64,000 nt of DNA from NCBI GenBank assembly GCA_021604765.1, contig BQJP01000011.1, forward strand, positions 1 to 64,000. The letters are read 5' to 3'. Shown one piece after another: positions 21,925 to 31,087 of this stretch. The position numbers and the translations under genes are program-made. Positions within the stretch are counted from its first letter, which is position 1. The number at the start of each line of letters is the position of its first letter. This DNA comes from Thermodesulfobacteriota bacterium (GTDB lineage Bacteria > Desulfobacterota_D > UBA1144 > Nemesobacterales > UBA2774). The notes beneath the pieces were generated by a model, which saw only the letters and a list, made by a program, of their open reading frames with translations, searched no databases and had not been told where the DNA came from.

Positions 21925-22824
21925 TTACCTAACATTAGATATCTTCTCTAATGCTAACAACAAAGCTTGAGTTCCTTTCCTGCCGTGTCCCTGAGCTTTG
22001 GTTGCTATGTATAACTGATTAACTAGTGAGAGTCCCGGAAGAGATAGGTTCATTTTCTTGGCCTCTTCTAGAGCAATTCCCATATCTTTTATAAAGTGCT
22101 CAACGTAAAACCCCGGGCGAAAATCCCGTTTGACCATTAATGGAGCTACATTGCTAAGCATCCAAGATGCAGCGGCCCCCTTGCTCACCGAGCTTAGCAT
22201 TGTATTGAGATCAAGTCCTGATTTATAGCCGTAGAGTAGTGTCTCACAAACTCCAATCATTAAGGAAGAGGCCATAATCTGATTGCACATCTTGGCGTGC
22301 TGCCCCTTACCTGGGCCACCCTGATGGACAATATTCTTCCCCATTAATTTAAAGAGCGGCATAACTGCTTCCACTGCTTTCTTATCCCCTCCTACCATAA
22401 TTGAAAGTGTCCCCGCTTGTGCCCCTATATCGCCACCGGATACCGGTGCGTCAACAGACCAAGCCCCCCTACCCATAGCCTCTTCATAAACCTCCTCAGA
22501 CAAAGATGGCTCTGTTGTAGTCATATCAACTATAATGCTTCCCTTATTAAGACCTTCAAAAATCCCATTCTCTCCAAAATAAACCTGCCTTACATCTTTA
22601 GGAAATCCCACTATGGTAAAAATTACATCTGCTTTCTCAGCGACTTCCTTAGGATTCCTTGCCCACTCTGCACCTTCTTGTATTAATTTGTTTGCTTTTC
22701 TTTTTGTCCTGTTATATACGACCGCTTTATACCCTTTTTTTATTAAGTGGCTGCACATCGAGCTACCCATGACACCTGTTCCAATCCAACCAATAGTAGT
22801 TTTTTTCGGGCTTATTTTTAACAT
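21925..22824 (-). CDS. NAD(P)-dependent beta-hydroxyacid dehydrogenase (3-hydroxyisobutyrate dehydrogenase/GlxR family)
   Basis: IGWIGTGVMGSSMCSHL, SVDAPVSGGDIGAQAGTLSIMVGG, GKGQHAKMCNQ. Confidence 0.9.
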   Translation of the reverse strand: MLKISPKKTTIGWIGTGVMGSSMCSHLIKKGYKAVVYNRTKRKANKLIQEGAEWARNPKEVAEKADVIFTIVGFPKDVRQVYFGENGIFEGLNKGSIIVDMTTTEPSLSEEVYEEAMGRGAWSVDAPVSGGDIGAQAGTLSIMVGGDKKAVEAVMPLFKLMGKNIVHQGGPGKGQHAKMCNQIMASSLMIGVCETLLYGYKSGLDLNTMLSSVSKGAAASWMLSNVAPLMVKRDFRPGFYVEHFIKDMGIALEEAKKMNLSLPGLSLVNQLYIATKAQGHGRKGTQALLLALEKISNVR

Positions 22825-23009
22825 TTATAGAACCTCCTTCATCTGGTGATAATATCAATTTCGAGCTGAACTGTAAAAGAATAACAAAACTATCACAACA
22901 ATAATAGAATCTTATATGCGACAAGATGCTAAATACGTTTACAATAGCAATATTCTTTTGTAAAATACAGGCTCTATATATAGTAAGAAGGCGCTAGAAC
23001 CTCTATAAT

Positions 23010-23987
23010 ATGAATTTAAAAAACCTACTTATCAGACTTTTGGCTATTTTGATAGTCTTTATTGTAATTTTGACTCTGGGAGAAGTACTCATCAGAGTTT
23101 ATCTCCATTTCAATACAGCATATGATATAGAGATGACCAAGTATGCATTGAATCTTAAAAATGATTCCGACAACAAATTAATTGGCCATATACATACACC
23201 AAATAAATCAATGGAACTTATGGATGTAATGGTTGATATAAATTCTGATGGTCTCAGGGACAAAGAATATCCTGTTTCTAGGAGTGATAAACATAGAATT
23301 ATATTTCTGGGTGATTCACTTACGTTTGGGTGGGGAGTCAAGGAAGAAGAAACATTTGCAACCCTCATCGAAGAGGATCTCAGCTCAAGTTCTCCTACTG
23401 AAGTCTTAAACTTCGGCACAGGGAATTATAATACCGAGCAGGAAGTGAACCTTTTCATCGAGAAAGGCCTTAAATACAATCCAGACAAGGTAGTTCTTTT
23501 TTATTTTATTAATGATGCAGAAGTAACACCAGAAAAATCTGGCCTTTGGTTTTTAGGTTATTCCCAATTCATTTCTTTTTACTGGTCAAGGATTAATTCG
23601 CTATTAAATAATTTCCTTCCATCTAAAAGTTTCAAAGAATACTATGAGTCTCTATATGATGAAAATCAGCAAGGCTGGATAAATGCAAGAAAAGCCATAA
23701 TTGAGCTAAGAGATATTTGCGAAAGTAAGGGAATTGAATTCCAGGTAGTACTTTTGCCGGAGCTTCATGATGTGAATAACGAAATTTTTGCAAATGTATA
23801 CAATAATTTGGCATTATTTTTGAAGAATAATAATATTGATTACCTAAATTTAGCTAAGCTATTTGAAAATCATCCTAATCAAATAGAATTATGGGTCAGT
23901 TATGATGACGCTCATCCAAACAATATTGCACATAAAAAGATTGCTGAATCAGCATCAAAATTTATTTCAAATAAGGGGAAAGAATAG
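23010..23987 (+). CDS. SGNH/GDSL-type hydrolase with N-terminal TM anchor
   Basis: FLGDSLTFGWGV block I and DDAHPNNIAHKKIA block V. Confidence 0.85.
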   Translation: MNLKNLLIRLLAILIVFIVILTLGEVLIRVYLHFNTAYDIEMTKYALNLKNDSDNKLIGHIHTPNKSMELMDVMVDINSDGLRDKEYPVSRSDKHRIIFLGDSLTFGWGVKEEETFATLIEEDLSSSSPTEVLNFGTGNYNTEQEVNLFIEKGLKYNPDKVVLFYFINDAEVTPEKSGLWFLGYSQFISFYWSRINSLLNNFLPSKSFKEYYESLYDENQQGWINARKAIIELRDICESKGIEFQVVLLPELHDVNNEIFANVYNNLALFLKNNNIDYLNLAKLFENHPNQIELWVSYDDAHPNNIAHKKIAESASKFISNKGKE

Positions 23988-24121
23988 TGTTTAAAAATTT
24001 CTTCTCAAGATACAAATATTACCTTCTTACTGCACTGATAATATTTATCGTATTAACAGCTCTGTTAATCCTTTTCTCAAGCGGGCCTCAACAAGGTGGA
24101 TTTAACTATCAAATTTTTTAG
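23987..24121 (+). CDS. 44-aa single-TM protein resembling DUF5989 (GTG start overlapping the SGNH stop)
   Basis: Reads (M)FKNFFSRYKYYLLTALIIFIVLTALLILFSSGPQQGGFNYQIF; absent from the ORF track because of length. Confidence 0.65.
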   Translation: MFKNFFSRYKYYLLTALIIFIVLTALLILFSSGPQQGGFNYQIF

Positions 24122-24203
24122 TCTATCTTGCAATTAGCTGAAAAAAATTGATCCAAGCAAAAGACAACAAGGCTTGTTACAATAGCCGATTTTGAATACA
24201 AAA

Positions 24204-24223
24204 AAGGGAGCCGAAGCCCCCTT
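24204..24223 (-). terminator. Rho-independent terminator
   Basis: Minus strand AAGGGGGC-TTCG-GCTCCCTT followed by TTTTG, 14 nt past the stop of 24237..25292. Confidence 0.75.
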
Positions 24224-24236
24224 ATATACTAAAGAT

Positions 24237-25292
24237 TTAATGAATATGGTGATTTTTTATGCAATGCTTAATATTGTCACGGTTATTAGCATAATCCTGT
24301 TGACCTGCTATATGATCATATCCATATGTATGAGCTAATTCATGCTTCATATTCTCTAACCAGTGACAAGAATTCTGACCGTTCATAGCCATGGTTACGT
24401 CTACACTCCTTCGTGGATTTGATAGAGTCCCGATAAAGGAACATCCACAAATATTTGGCGTATTTGCACACCCAAAATTGTTTTTAATGTCTGAAGCATT
24501 AAAATACATAAGGACTGTAAGATCAACCGGAGCTTTAATGAATGAAGAACCGTTATGCGCTTTCATACAATCAACCCATGGACAGTCGCTTCCATTACTG
24601 CTGGTGTGACTACAACTTACAGTAGAAGATATAGCAACATTTTTCTTTAGATGATCGAAAATAGAGTTTAAATGACAGCTAAAGGCAACATATTCTACAC
24701 ACACTTCAAAACCAGGTATTTTGCCATCAGAACTATCATCGTCTGTAAAAGTGGCAGTATTGCAAGTCCCTGAAGGGACAGTGGAACCACCACAGTTAGA
24801 ACCCTGGACACTATTTGCATATGCCGGAGTATTTACAAAATCGAAAATAATATCGCTAAAGTCAATAGAATAAAGATCAAGCCCCTTTACTGTTTCTACA
24901 AGATCATCTAGCGTAACAGGTCGGGTTTCTGCATCGGGATCAAACTCTAATATCTTAAAAAATACTTCCTTTTTCCCTTTACTTTGAGCATACTCCATTT
25001 GTTCTTTCATGCTAATATTTGGATTTCTCGGATTAATGACAAATACAATTGTGGGATCATTTTCATCGGAAGCTCTAGAATCCGGAATATTTACGCTTTC
25101 AGAACTTCGCGAACTATAACCAGTTGGTAAATCATTTTTTATTCTTTGAGGTAATTCAGCGGGATCGCCAATTATCGTTACCCTCGGCTCGGTTGCGCTT
25201 TTATCCTGACTTTGACCGATAGTATAAAAACCGCCTATTCCTAACAAAACTACAAAAATTACCAAAACTACTCTATTGATATCTGAACGCAT
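24237..25292 (-). CDS. Secreted/anchored putative zinc metallopeptidase with HExxHxxGxxH motif
   Basis: N-terminal TM segment; HELAHTYGYDH near the C-terminus; Cys-rich middle. Confidence 0.6.
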   Translation of the reverse strand: MRSDINRVVLVIFVVLLGIGGFYTIGQSQDKSATEPRVTIIGDPAELPQRIKNDLPTGYSSRSSESVNIPDSRASDENDPTIVFVINPRNPNISMKEQMEYAQSKGKKEVFFKILEFDPDAETRPVTLDDLVETVKGLDLYSIDFSDIIFDFVNTPAYANSVQGSNCGGSTVPSGTCNTATFTDDDSSDGKIPGFEVCVEYVAFSCHLNSIFDHLKKNVAISSTVSCSHTSSNGSDCPWVDCMKAHNGSSFIKAPVDLTVLMYFNASDIKNNFGCANTPNICGCSFIGTLSNPRRSVDVTMAMNGQNSCHWLENMKHELAHTYGYDHIAGQQDYANNRDNIKHCIKNHHIH

Positions 25293-25438
25293 TGCCTAAT
25301 GCCTCCTTAAATAGATTTAACAGTGTTCCCTCTCTTAAAAGAACACCATTTGTTATAGTTATAGAACATTTCTATTTCCAAATCTGTAGTTTAAATTGCT
25401 TTTTTTTGTAGATTTTTGACCACAAAGTTGAGGAGGGG

Positions 25439-26365
25439 TTAATCTATTAGATTATTTTTTATTGCATAGCGTATTAACTCTGAGTTTGTTTCTATATTTA
25501 ATTTCTCAAGAATGCGGGCACGGTATGTGCTAACAGTGCTGTTACTGAGATACATCTCTTTAGCTATATCTCTTATACTCTTACCGTAGGCAATCATTAA
25601 CATTACTTTATACTCTTGATTCGACAGTAAACTATGTAGAGCCTTCTGAGTTGCTATTTCTTTCCCCACATCTTTAGTAAGTTTTTCAGCCAGTGATGAA
25701 TCTAGATATTGCACTTTGTTAAGTATGTTTTTAATAGAATTTACTATTTCGTGCTGTTCACGTAAGGTTCTGATTTCATTCTCAGCCCGCCTGTGATCTT
25801 CAATTTTCTGCATAAGACGTTGATTGGTTTTTTCAAGCTCGGCAGTCCGGATTTTAACACGCTCCTCCATTTCCTCATAGAGTTTAGCCTTTGCTATTGC
25901 TATACCAATGTTATGCCCAATAGATACATTTAATTTTACTTCCTGCTCGCTAAACTTTCCTGTTTTATAACTGGCGAGCCATATACAGCCTAAAACAATT
26001 CCCTCAAGCACGATAGGGATGCCAAGCCCTCTGCGGTGTCCCATGTCCTTTCCCGCCGGTCCTATATTCTTATCTTTTTGTATATCCTCAACATTAATAA
26101 CTTTTCCTGTGTTAAGTAATTTCCATGTAATCCCCTTAGGATAGGGAATTCTTGATGCTCTGCTTAAATAGTCTTCAGTAAGATTTCTGTGGGCTTCAAG
26201 AACGGCCTCTTTTCTATCCTTACTTATTATATAAATAAAGGCCATATCTACATCTTTTAGGGTTAAGACTAAGTCTAAAGCAGTATTATAGATATGGTGC
26301 AGGTCAAAATATTCATGCACCGCACTAGTAATAGTGTGTAGTATTTCTAAATCACCTTTTGCCAT
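25439..26365 (-). CDS. GAF-domain LuxR-family transcriptional regulator
   Basis: GAF-like N-domain; C-terminal HTH EYKVMLMIAYGKSIRDIAKEMYLSNSTVSTYRARILEKLNI. Confidence 0.85.
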   Translation of the reverse strand: MAKGDLEILHTITSAVHEYFDLHHIYNTALDLVLTLKDVDMAFIYIISKDRKEAVLEAHRNLTEDYLSRASRIPYPKGITWKLLNTGKVINVEDIQKDKNIGPAGKDMGHRRGLGIPIVLEGIVLGCIWLASYKTGKFSEQEVKLNVSIGHNIGIAIAKAKLYEEMEERVKIRTAELEKTNQRLMQKIEDHRRAENEIRTLREQHEIVNSIKNILNKVQYLDSSLAEKLTKDVGKEIATQKALHSLLSNQEYKVMLMIAYGKSIRDIAKEMYLSNSTVSTYRARILEKLNIETNSELIRYAIKNNLID

Positions 26366-26668
26366 CTATAAGTAAATAATAATATAAAATATCTTTAAAA
26401 GTAAAGAAAATTTACAAACTGGCGACGAAAGGGAATTTAACCCGAAATCAAAGAAAAATCGCTTTTTTCAGAGCTATGCATATAAATTGATCTCAACAGC
26501 AAAGCTAATCAAATATTTACCTATGAAAGATACAATAATCTTCAAAATCAATCACTTTTAGACAAAGATTAAATAATACAACCGAAGAATCTATAGTATG
26601 CCCTCTATTGATGGATAGCTAAAATTCTGTAATATATAATCACTTTAATTAAGCTGATCAGACTCTAA

Positions 26669-26745
26669 GTCCCCGTAGCTCAGTAGGATAGAGCGCAGGA
26701 TTCCTAATCCTGAGGTCAGAGGTTCGAATCCTCTCGGGGACGCCA
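26669..26745 (+). tRNA. tRNA-Arg, anticodon CCT, genomic CCA; island attachment site
   Basis: Acceptor GTCCCCG/CGGGGAC, loop TTCCTAA, T-arm GAGGTTCGAATCCTC, encoded CCA. Confidence 0.95.
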
Positions 26746-26781
26746 ACAATTTCAATAGGTTGCACTCGTTTCCAATTAAAG

Positions 26782-27831
26782 TTATTCGGCAATGTCAGTG
26801 GATTTGTCAGTAGCAGGGCGTGAAAATTTATTAGAAAGTAGCTCTACAGCCTCAATTAGTGAATTTTCAGGATGAGAATATCGCATCGTCATTTTTAAAT
26901 CACTGTGGCCGAGAATCTTGCTTACAGCTACTATCGAAGCTCCCGATTCTATCATTCGTGTAGCAGCTGTATGTCTTAGGTCGTGGAATCTTAAACCCTT
27001 AATTTCGGCCTTTCGACAGGCGCCATTGAAAGCGTTTTTTATGGAATCATGAAATTTGTATGGCTTTCCGGTCTGAGAAAGAAAGACATATTCACTTCTT
27101 ATGCTCTTCAGTTTTTGTTCAAGCAGAAGAGATTTTAAATTTGAATTTATTGGAATACGCCTTGTTTTTTTGTTCTTTGTGTTAGTTTGGTCTATCGTAA
27201 TTACTCCATTCTCAAGATCTACATTGGACCACTTGAGCGAAAGTATTTCAGATTTTCTCATACCTGTATTTAAAGCTGTAATAATTATTGGTTTGAGATG
27301 TTTATTTGAAATTGACAAAAGCTTATCCTCTTCTATAAAGGTTAAAATCCTTTCTTTTAAATTTTCCTCTGGTAACAGTCCTGATATAGAAACGGGATTT
27401 TCTCCAGAAAAACTATTCCATCTTTTAGCGAGATTATATATTTGTCTCAAGGTAGAAAGTTCGCGATTGACCGTAGCCGGTTTTACTTTCCGAAGTCGAA
27501 TTTCTTTGAAATCATCTATATCCTTTGGAGATATTTCCGAAATCTTCTTATTGCCGTAGAGCTCTAACAAGGTGCTTAGACTGTATTCATATCTGTACCA
27601 GGATCTTCTTTTTAAAGTATCTCTAACATATTTAATGTAACTGGTCGCAAATACTCTAAGGAATGGATTATCAATCTGACCCGAATTTGCCTCTAGTTCC
27701 TTTTTTCTTAATTCTTCACGAGCCATAGTTTTGGTAATATTTTTCCTATTACCAAGAGCTTTTCGCTTTATCTTGCCATTTACCTTATATTCTCCAACCC
27801 ATGATTTGCCTCTTTGGAATACGCTTCCCAT
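26782..27831 (-). CDS. Tyrosine recombinase/integrase
   Basis: TALNTGMRKSEILSLKW, LRFHDLRHTAATRMIESGASIVAVSKILGHSDLKMTMRYSH. Confidence 0.95.
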   Translation of the reverse strand: MGSVFQRGKSWVGEYKVNGKIKRKALGNRKNITKTMAREELRKKELEANSGQIDNPFLRVFATSYIKYVRDTLKRRSWYRYEYSLSTLLELYGNKKISEISPKDIDDFKEIRLRKVKPATVNRELSTLRQIYNLAKRWNSFSGENPVSISGLLPEENLKERILTFIEEDKLLSISNKHLKPIIITALNTGMRKSEILSLKWSNVDLENGVITIDQTNTKNKKTRRIPINSNLKSLLLEQKLKSIRSEYVFLSQTGKPYKFHDSIKNAFNGACRKAEIKGLRFHDLRHTAATRMIESGASIVAVSKILGHSDLKMTMRYSHPENSLIEAVELLSNKFSRPATDKSTDIAE

Positions 27832-27908
27832 ATTAATGAACCTCCCTATTAATACATGTTAGCATGCTAGCAGCTGCATCTCTTAATGTCAAGATAACAT
27901 GTTTAAAC

Positions 27909-27926
27909 TTATCAGAGATATGATAA
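27909..27926. promoter_or_regulatory. Candidate operator TTATCA-N6-TGATAA between the divergent integrase and RHH genes
   Basis: Perfect 6-bp inverted arms ending 9 nt before the RHH start. Confidence 0.45.
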
Positions 27927-27935
27927 ATTAGATTT

Positions 27936-28118
27936 ATGACATCAAAACAGAGCAAAAGAGACACAGAAGAAAAAACCGTACAGATAAGTATTAGGGTTGC
28001 TGAATCTGTACGCAAAGAACTAAAATTAATTTCTGTTAAGGAAGATAAAAGTCTCAATTTCCTATTAGAAGAAATAGTCACTAGCTACCTCAAGAAATAT
28101 CCTGTTAAAATTAACTAA
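27936..28118 (+). CDS. Small ribbon-helix-helix-like DNA-binding protein
   Basis: KTVQISIRVAESVRKELKLISVKEDKSLNFLLEEIVTSYLKK: beta-strand then two helices. Confidence 0.6.
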   Translation: MTSKQSKRDTEEKTVQISIRVAESVRKELKLISVKEDKSLNFLLEEIVTSYLKKYPVKIN

Positions 28119-28185
28119 GTACATTTGCTTTCTAAATATTTTCATAGAATTAAAAAATTTGGAATTAAAGGCTCTTAGGTGCCGG

Positions 28186-29253
28186 CTACAAAAATATGGT
28201 GAATCTGAAACAGATCGCTATCATGCTGCCGTGTGTGATGCGTTTCCAGTACGTCTGAATCACCAGGATAGTAGTCCCTGTTTGTTTACAGATATTTTGT
28301 AAAGGTCGAAGAACTACATTCATATCCTCGCCAGAATTTAAATCTCGGCCCCTAATTAAGTTTATCAGGGGATCAAGGACTACTAGTCGAGGCTTGTATT
28401 CAAGAATCTTTGTTGTTAAAGCTTCGAGGACTTTAAAGTCGGTCAATATACATTCCCCTATGTGGAAGTGAAAGTCTGGCTCATATTTATCAGGATTCCC
28501 CAACATTTTCCAGATACGTTTATTTAATCTAACTACACCGTCCTCTGTAGAAACAAATAAGACTCCTCCCTTTATAACTTTTTTATCCCATATGGTTTCA
28601 CCTAATCCTATCGAAATAGCGAATAGAAGGGCTAGTAGAGATTTTCCGAGTTTTGGTTTCCCAGCAAGAATAAGCAAACAGGAAGTAGGAATTAGATCTG
28701 CGATTAGAAATTCAATCTCCGGCTCTTGACTTCCCACTAATTCGTGCCAGGGAGATAGCTCTATATGGAGATCAGATGATGATCTATTCCTTGATATAGC
28801 CTTCATAACCTGCTCGCCAGCTTGCTCGCTGCTTATAGATCCAGACCGGAGACGGTGATCTAGTGAGGTAAAAACCTCACATAGATGTCTTTCATCTGCC
28901 TTGATTTTTACCAATTCTGCATAATATGTTGCATTCTGTGAAGTTGGCACTAGCTCAGTAAGATAGGTGAGATAACTACTTTCACCTACTTCTTTTAGGA
29001 GATTGCCTTTGGATTTCAAATAATCGAAGAGAGTAAGAAGGTCTATTGGTATATTTTTGTTATTGAGATCAATCATGGCATCAAAAATCTTTACGTGTGA
29101 TTCATTATAGAAATCAGAAGAGGATATTATCTGCACAATATCCTTAATCTTACTTCTGTCTATTAAAATTGCCCCCAATACTGCTTGTTCAGCTTCAATA
29201 TTGTTTGGATAACTTTGGTTTACTATGTTTTTTTGTATGTTCTCTTGTTTCAT
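28186..29253 (-). CDS. DnaB-like/RepA-like replicative ATPase, possibly 3'-truncated
   Basis: DnaB N-domain (PNNIEAEQAVLGAILID) plus AAA/RecA-type P-loop ILAGKPKLGKSLLALLFA; ends abruptly after LVVLDPLINLIRG...TTILVIQ. Confidence 0.75.
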   Translation of the reverse strand: MKQENIQKNIVNQSYPNNIEAEQAVLGAILIDRSKIKDIVQIISSSDFYNESHVKIFDAMIDLNNKNIPIDLLTLFDYLKSKGNLLKEVGESSYLTYLTELVPTSQNATYYAELVKIKADERHLCEVFTSLDHRLRSGSISSEQAGEQVMKAISRNRSSSDLHIELSPWHELVGSQEPEIEFLIADLIPTSCLLILAGKPKLGKSLLALLFAISIGLGETIWDKKVIKGGVLFVSTEDGVVRLNKRIWKMLGNPDKYEPDFHFHIGECILTDFKVLEALTTKILEYKPRLVVLDPLINLIRGRDLNSGEDMNVVLRPLQNICKQTGTTILVIQTYWKRITHGSMIAICFRFTIFL

Positions 29254-29274
29254 TATTTCGTCATATTCCCAGAT

Positions 29275-29469
29275 CTATTTCATAGTTCTAATATTTGCTC
29301 TCAGATATTTTTCAAGTTCGGACCTTAAGACCAGGGCACGTGATCCAATTTTTGATATTGGCAATTTTCCTTCAGCACTTAAACGGTAAACGTATGACAA
29401 GCTCAAACCAGTGAGTCTGGCTACTTCAGGTAATGTATAAGATAGCTTTTGTTCATTTCCTGTTTCCAT
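29275..29469 (-). CDS. Excisionase/AlpA-like helix-turn-helix protein
   Basis: YTLPEVARLTGLSLSYVYRLSAEGKLPISKIGSRALVLRSELEKYL. Confidence 0.8.
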   Translation of the reverse strand: METGNEQKLSYTLPEVARLTGLSLSYVYRLSAEGKLPISKIGSRALVLRSELEKYLRANIRTMK

Positions 29470-29532
29470 GATTTATATCTCCTTGTATTGAATTTGCACT
29501 CTATATTTAATTTTGCTATACTCATCATCTAG

Positions 29533-30516
29533 ATGCAAGCGAGTGCATTATTTGCACTTGGTGCAATTTCTGCATTAATAAAAATTCCAATGAAGAAAAA
29601 TGAAATAGGCAAGATAGCGAATAAATTAGGTTGGGAATTCGAGGAGACAGAAGAAGCAATTAAAGAGCTATTACATGAAAAATCAATAATAAAAGACTGG
29701 AAAAAATTTTTCAACATGTGCCTAGCAACTAAGGACCCACATGCAAGAATGAGAAGAGTTATTGAATATCTAAATAGCCAACTTCCAAATAAAAAGTCAG
29801 ATCTAGTAGAGATTATTTGCGACTGGCTTCATATCCCTGATCCCTGCTTTTCTGTTTGGGCTTTATACAATATAGCTGATCTAAAAAAGGAGCGTAGAAA
29901 TTCATACTATTGGTGGAAAAATTTGAGAATGCAAAAATCATTTAAATTGTTATTTACCACGAAAACACTGCCTGGGATATTTTATTCAGATAACCTTTAT
30001 GATCCTAGTGAATTATGTGATCATTATCTCAGTCGTCTAGTTAAGGACAAAGAAGAATACGTAGAAAGTATAAGTGCAGACTCCTTTTTACTTGCAGTTG
30101 TGGCACGGGTGGGATTTTTAGCATTTAATGTAAGCGCATTCCGTGCCCATGCTTCATGGTATAGCCTTGATCCTCCACAATATATTTATGCTAAAGAGTT
30201 AGCCGGAGCTTTGAGTGAAAAGTATTTAAGTAATACTGATAATACAGATAGAAAGTATTGGTTGTATTATGTCTTAGTAGAAATTTTGCTAAAAGAAAAA
30301 GAGTTTGAAAGCACTTGTAGAGAAGTTGAACGACTTCTTAATGTACCCTATAAAACTATTCGTAGGAGATATTTTGAAAGGAAGAAAAAGCTTAATGAGA
30401 TCAAAACTAAAAATCCAACTTTTGGTATTAGTAATATTATAACAGAGTTTTATTTAGCTCCAGCCATTAAGAGGCATCTTAAAATTGATACAAGTAGTTC
30501 CTACACAGAGAATTAA
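29533..30516 (+). CDS. Hypothetical protein of unknown function in the island replication module (true start may be ATG 29590)
   Basis: 327-aa ORF divergent from the excisionase; no recognised family. Confidence 0.6.
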   Translation: MQASALFALGAISALIKIPMKKNEIGKIANKLGWEFEETEEAIKELLHEKSIIKDWKKFFNMCLATKDPHARMRRVIEYLNSQLPNKKSDLVEIICDWLHIPDPCFSVWALYNIADLKKERRNSYYWWKNLRMQKSFKLLFTTKTLPGIFYSDNLYDPSELCDHYLSRLVKDKEEYVESISADSFLLAVVARVGFLAFNVSAFRAHASWYSLDPPQYIYAKELAGALSEKYLSNTDNTDRKYWLYYVLVEILLKEKEFESTCREVERLLNVPYKTIRRRYFERKKKLNEIKTKNPTFGISNIITEFYLAPAIKRHLKIDTSSSYTEN

Positions 30517-30721
30517 ATCATATTTATCTCAAGTATATATTTAATATATATTGCTAATCACAAATAAGTCTATGAATTTTATTGATCGACCATATCCTTA
30601 ATAATATTATAGAATCTCTCGAATCTACACTGTATATTTGCTCAATTTCATTGAATAACTTTACATATCTAACTTATAACTAGAATTATTGATAAACATT
30701 AATAAAATTCTCCGTTTTTCA

Positions 30722-30925
30722 TTAGCTGTAGGCTTTTTGTACCGATGGACACTTGACACTTCCGTAGGAACAAAACACACAGCAGTCGCCGGGTTTGGGT
30801 TTTAACATTGCCTTACACTTAGTGCATTCATAGAAAAACTGGCATGAATCCGTAGGCATTGTCTCCTTTTTCTCGAACCCACAGTCAGGGCATTTAATAA
30901 CTGATTCTAATTCCTCACTTTTCAT
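30722..30925 (-). CDS. Small Cys-rich zinc-ribbon-like protein (GDCCVFCSYGSVKCPS)
   Basis: CPDCGFEKKETMPTDSCQFFYECTKCKAMLKPKPGDCCVFCSYGSVKCP; ordered Cys pairs. Confidence 0.75.
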   Translation of the reverse strand: MKSEELESVIKCPDCGFEKKETMPTDSCQFFYECTKCKAMLKPKPGDCCVFCSYGSVKCPSVQKAYS

Positions 30926-31087
30926 ATCAAAAATATATATGATACTGTCTTAATCGAAAGTTTTATGTTAAAAAATTTCCAGCTTTAGAAGATATCTGAT
31001 AATTGGTATACTAAATAAAGTTAAGGATTAGGTATTCATTTATTGGTTACTTTCAGCTGAGCATATTATGGATACTACCAAAAAGAT

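Noticed and set aside
27833-28081. Minus-strand 82-aa ORF opposite the RHH gene
   Set aside because: Antisense to a convincing small DNA-binding protein and covers the divergent promoter region.
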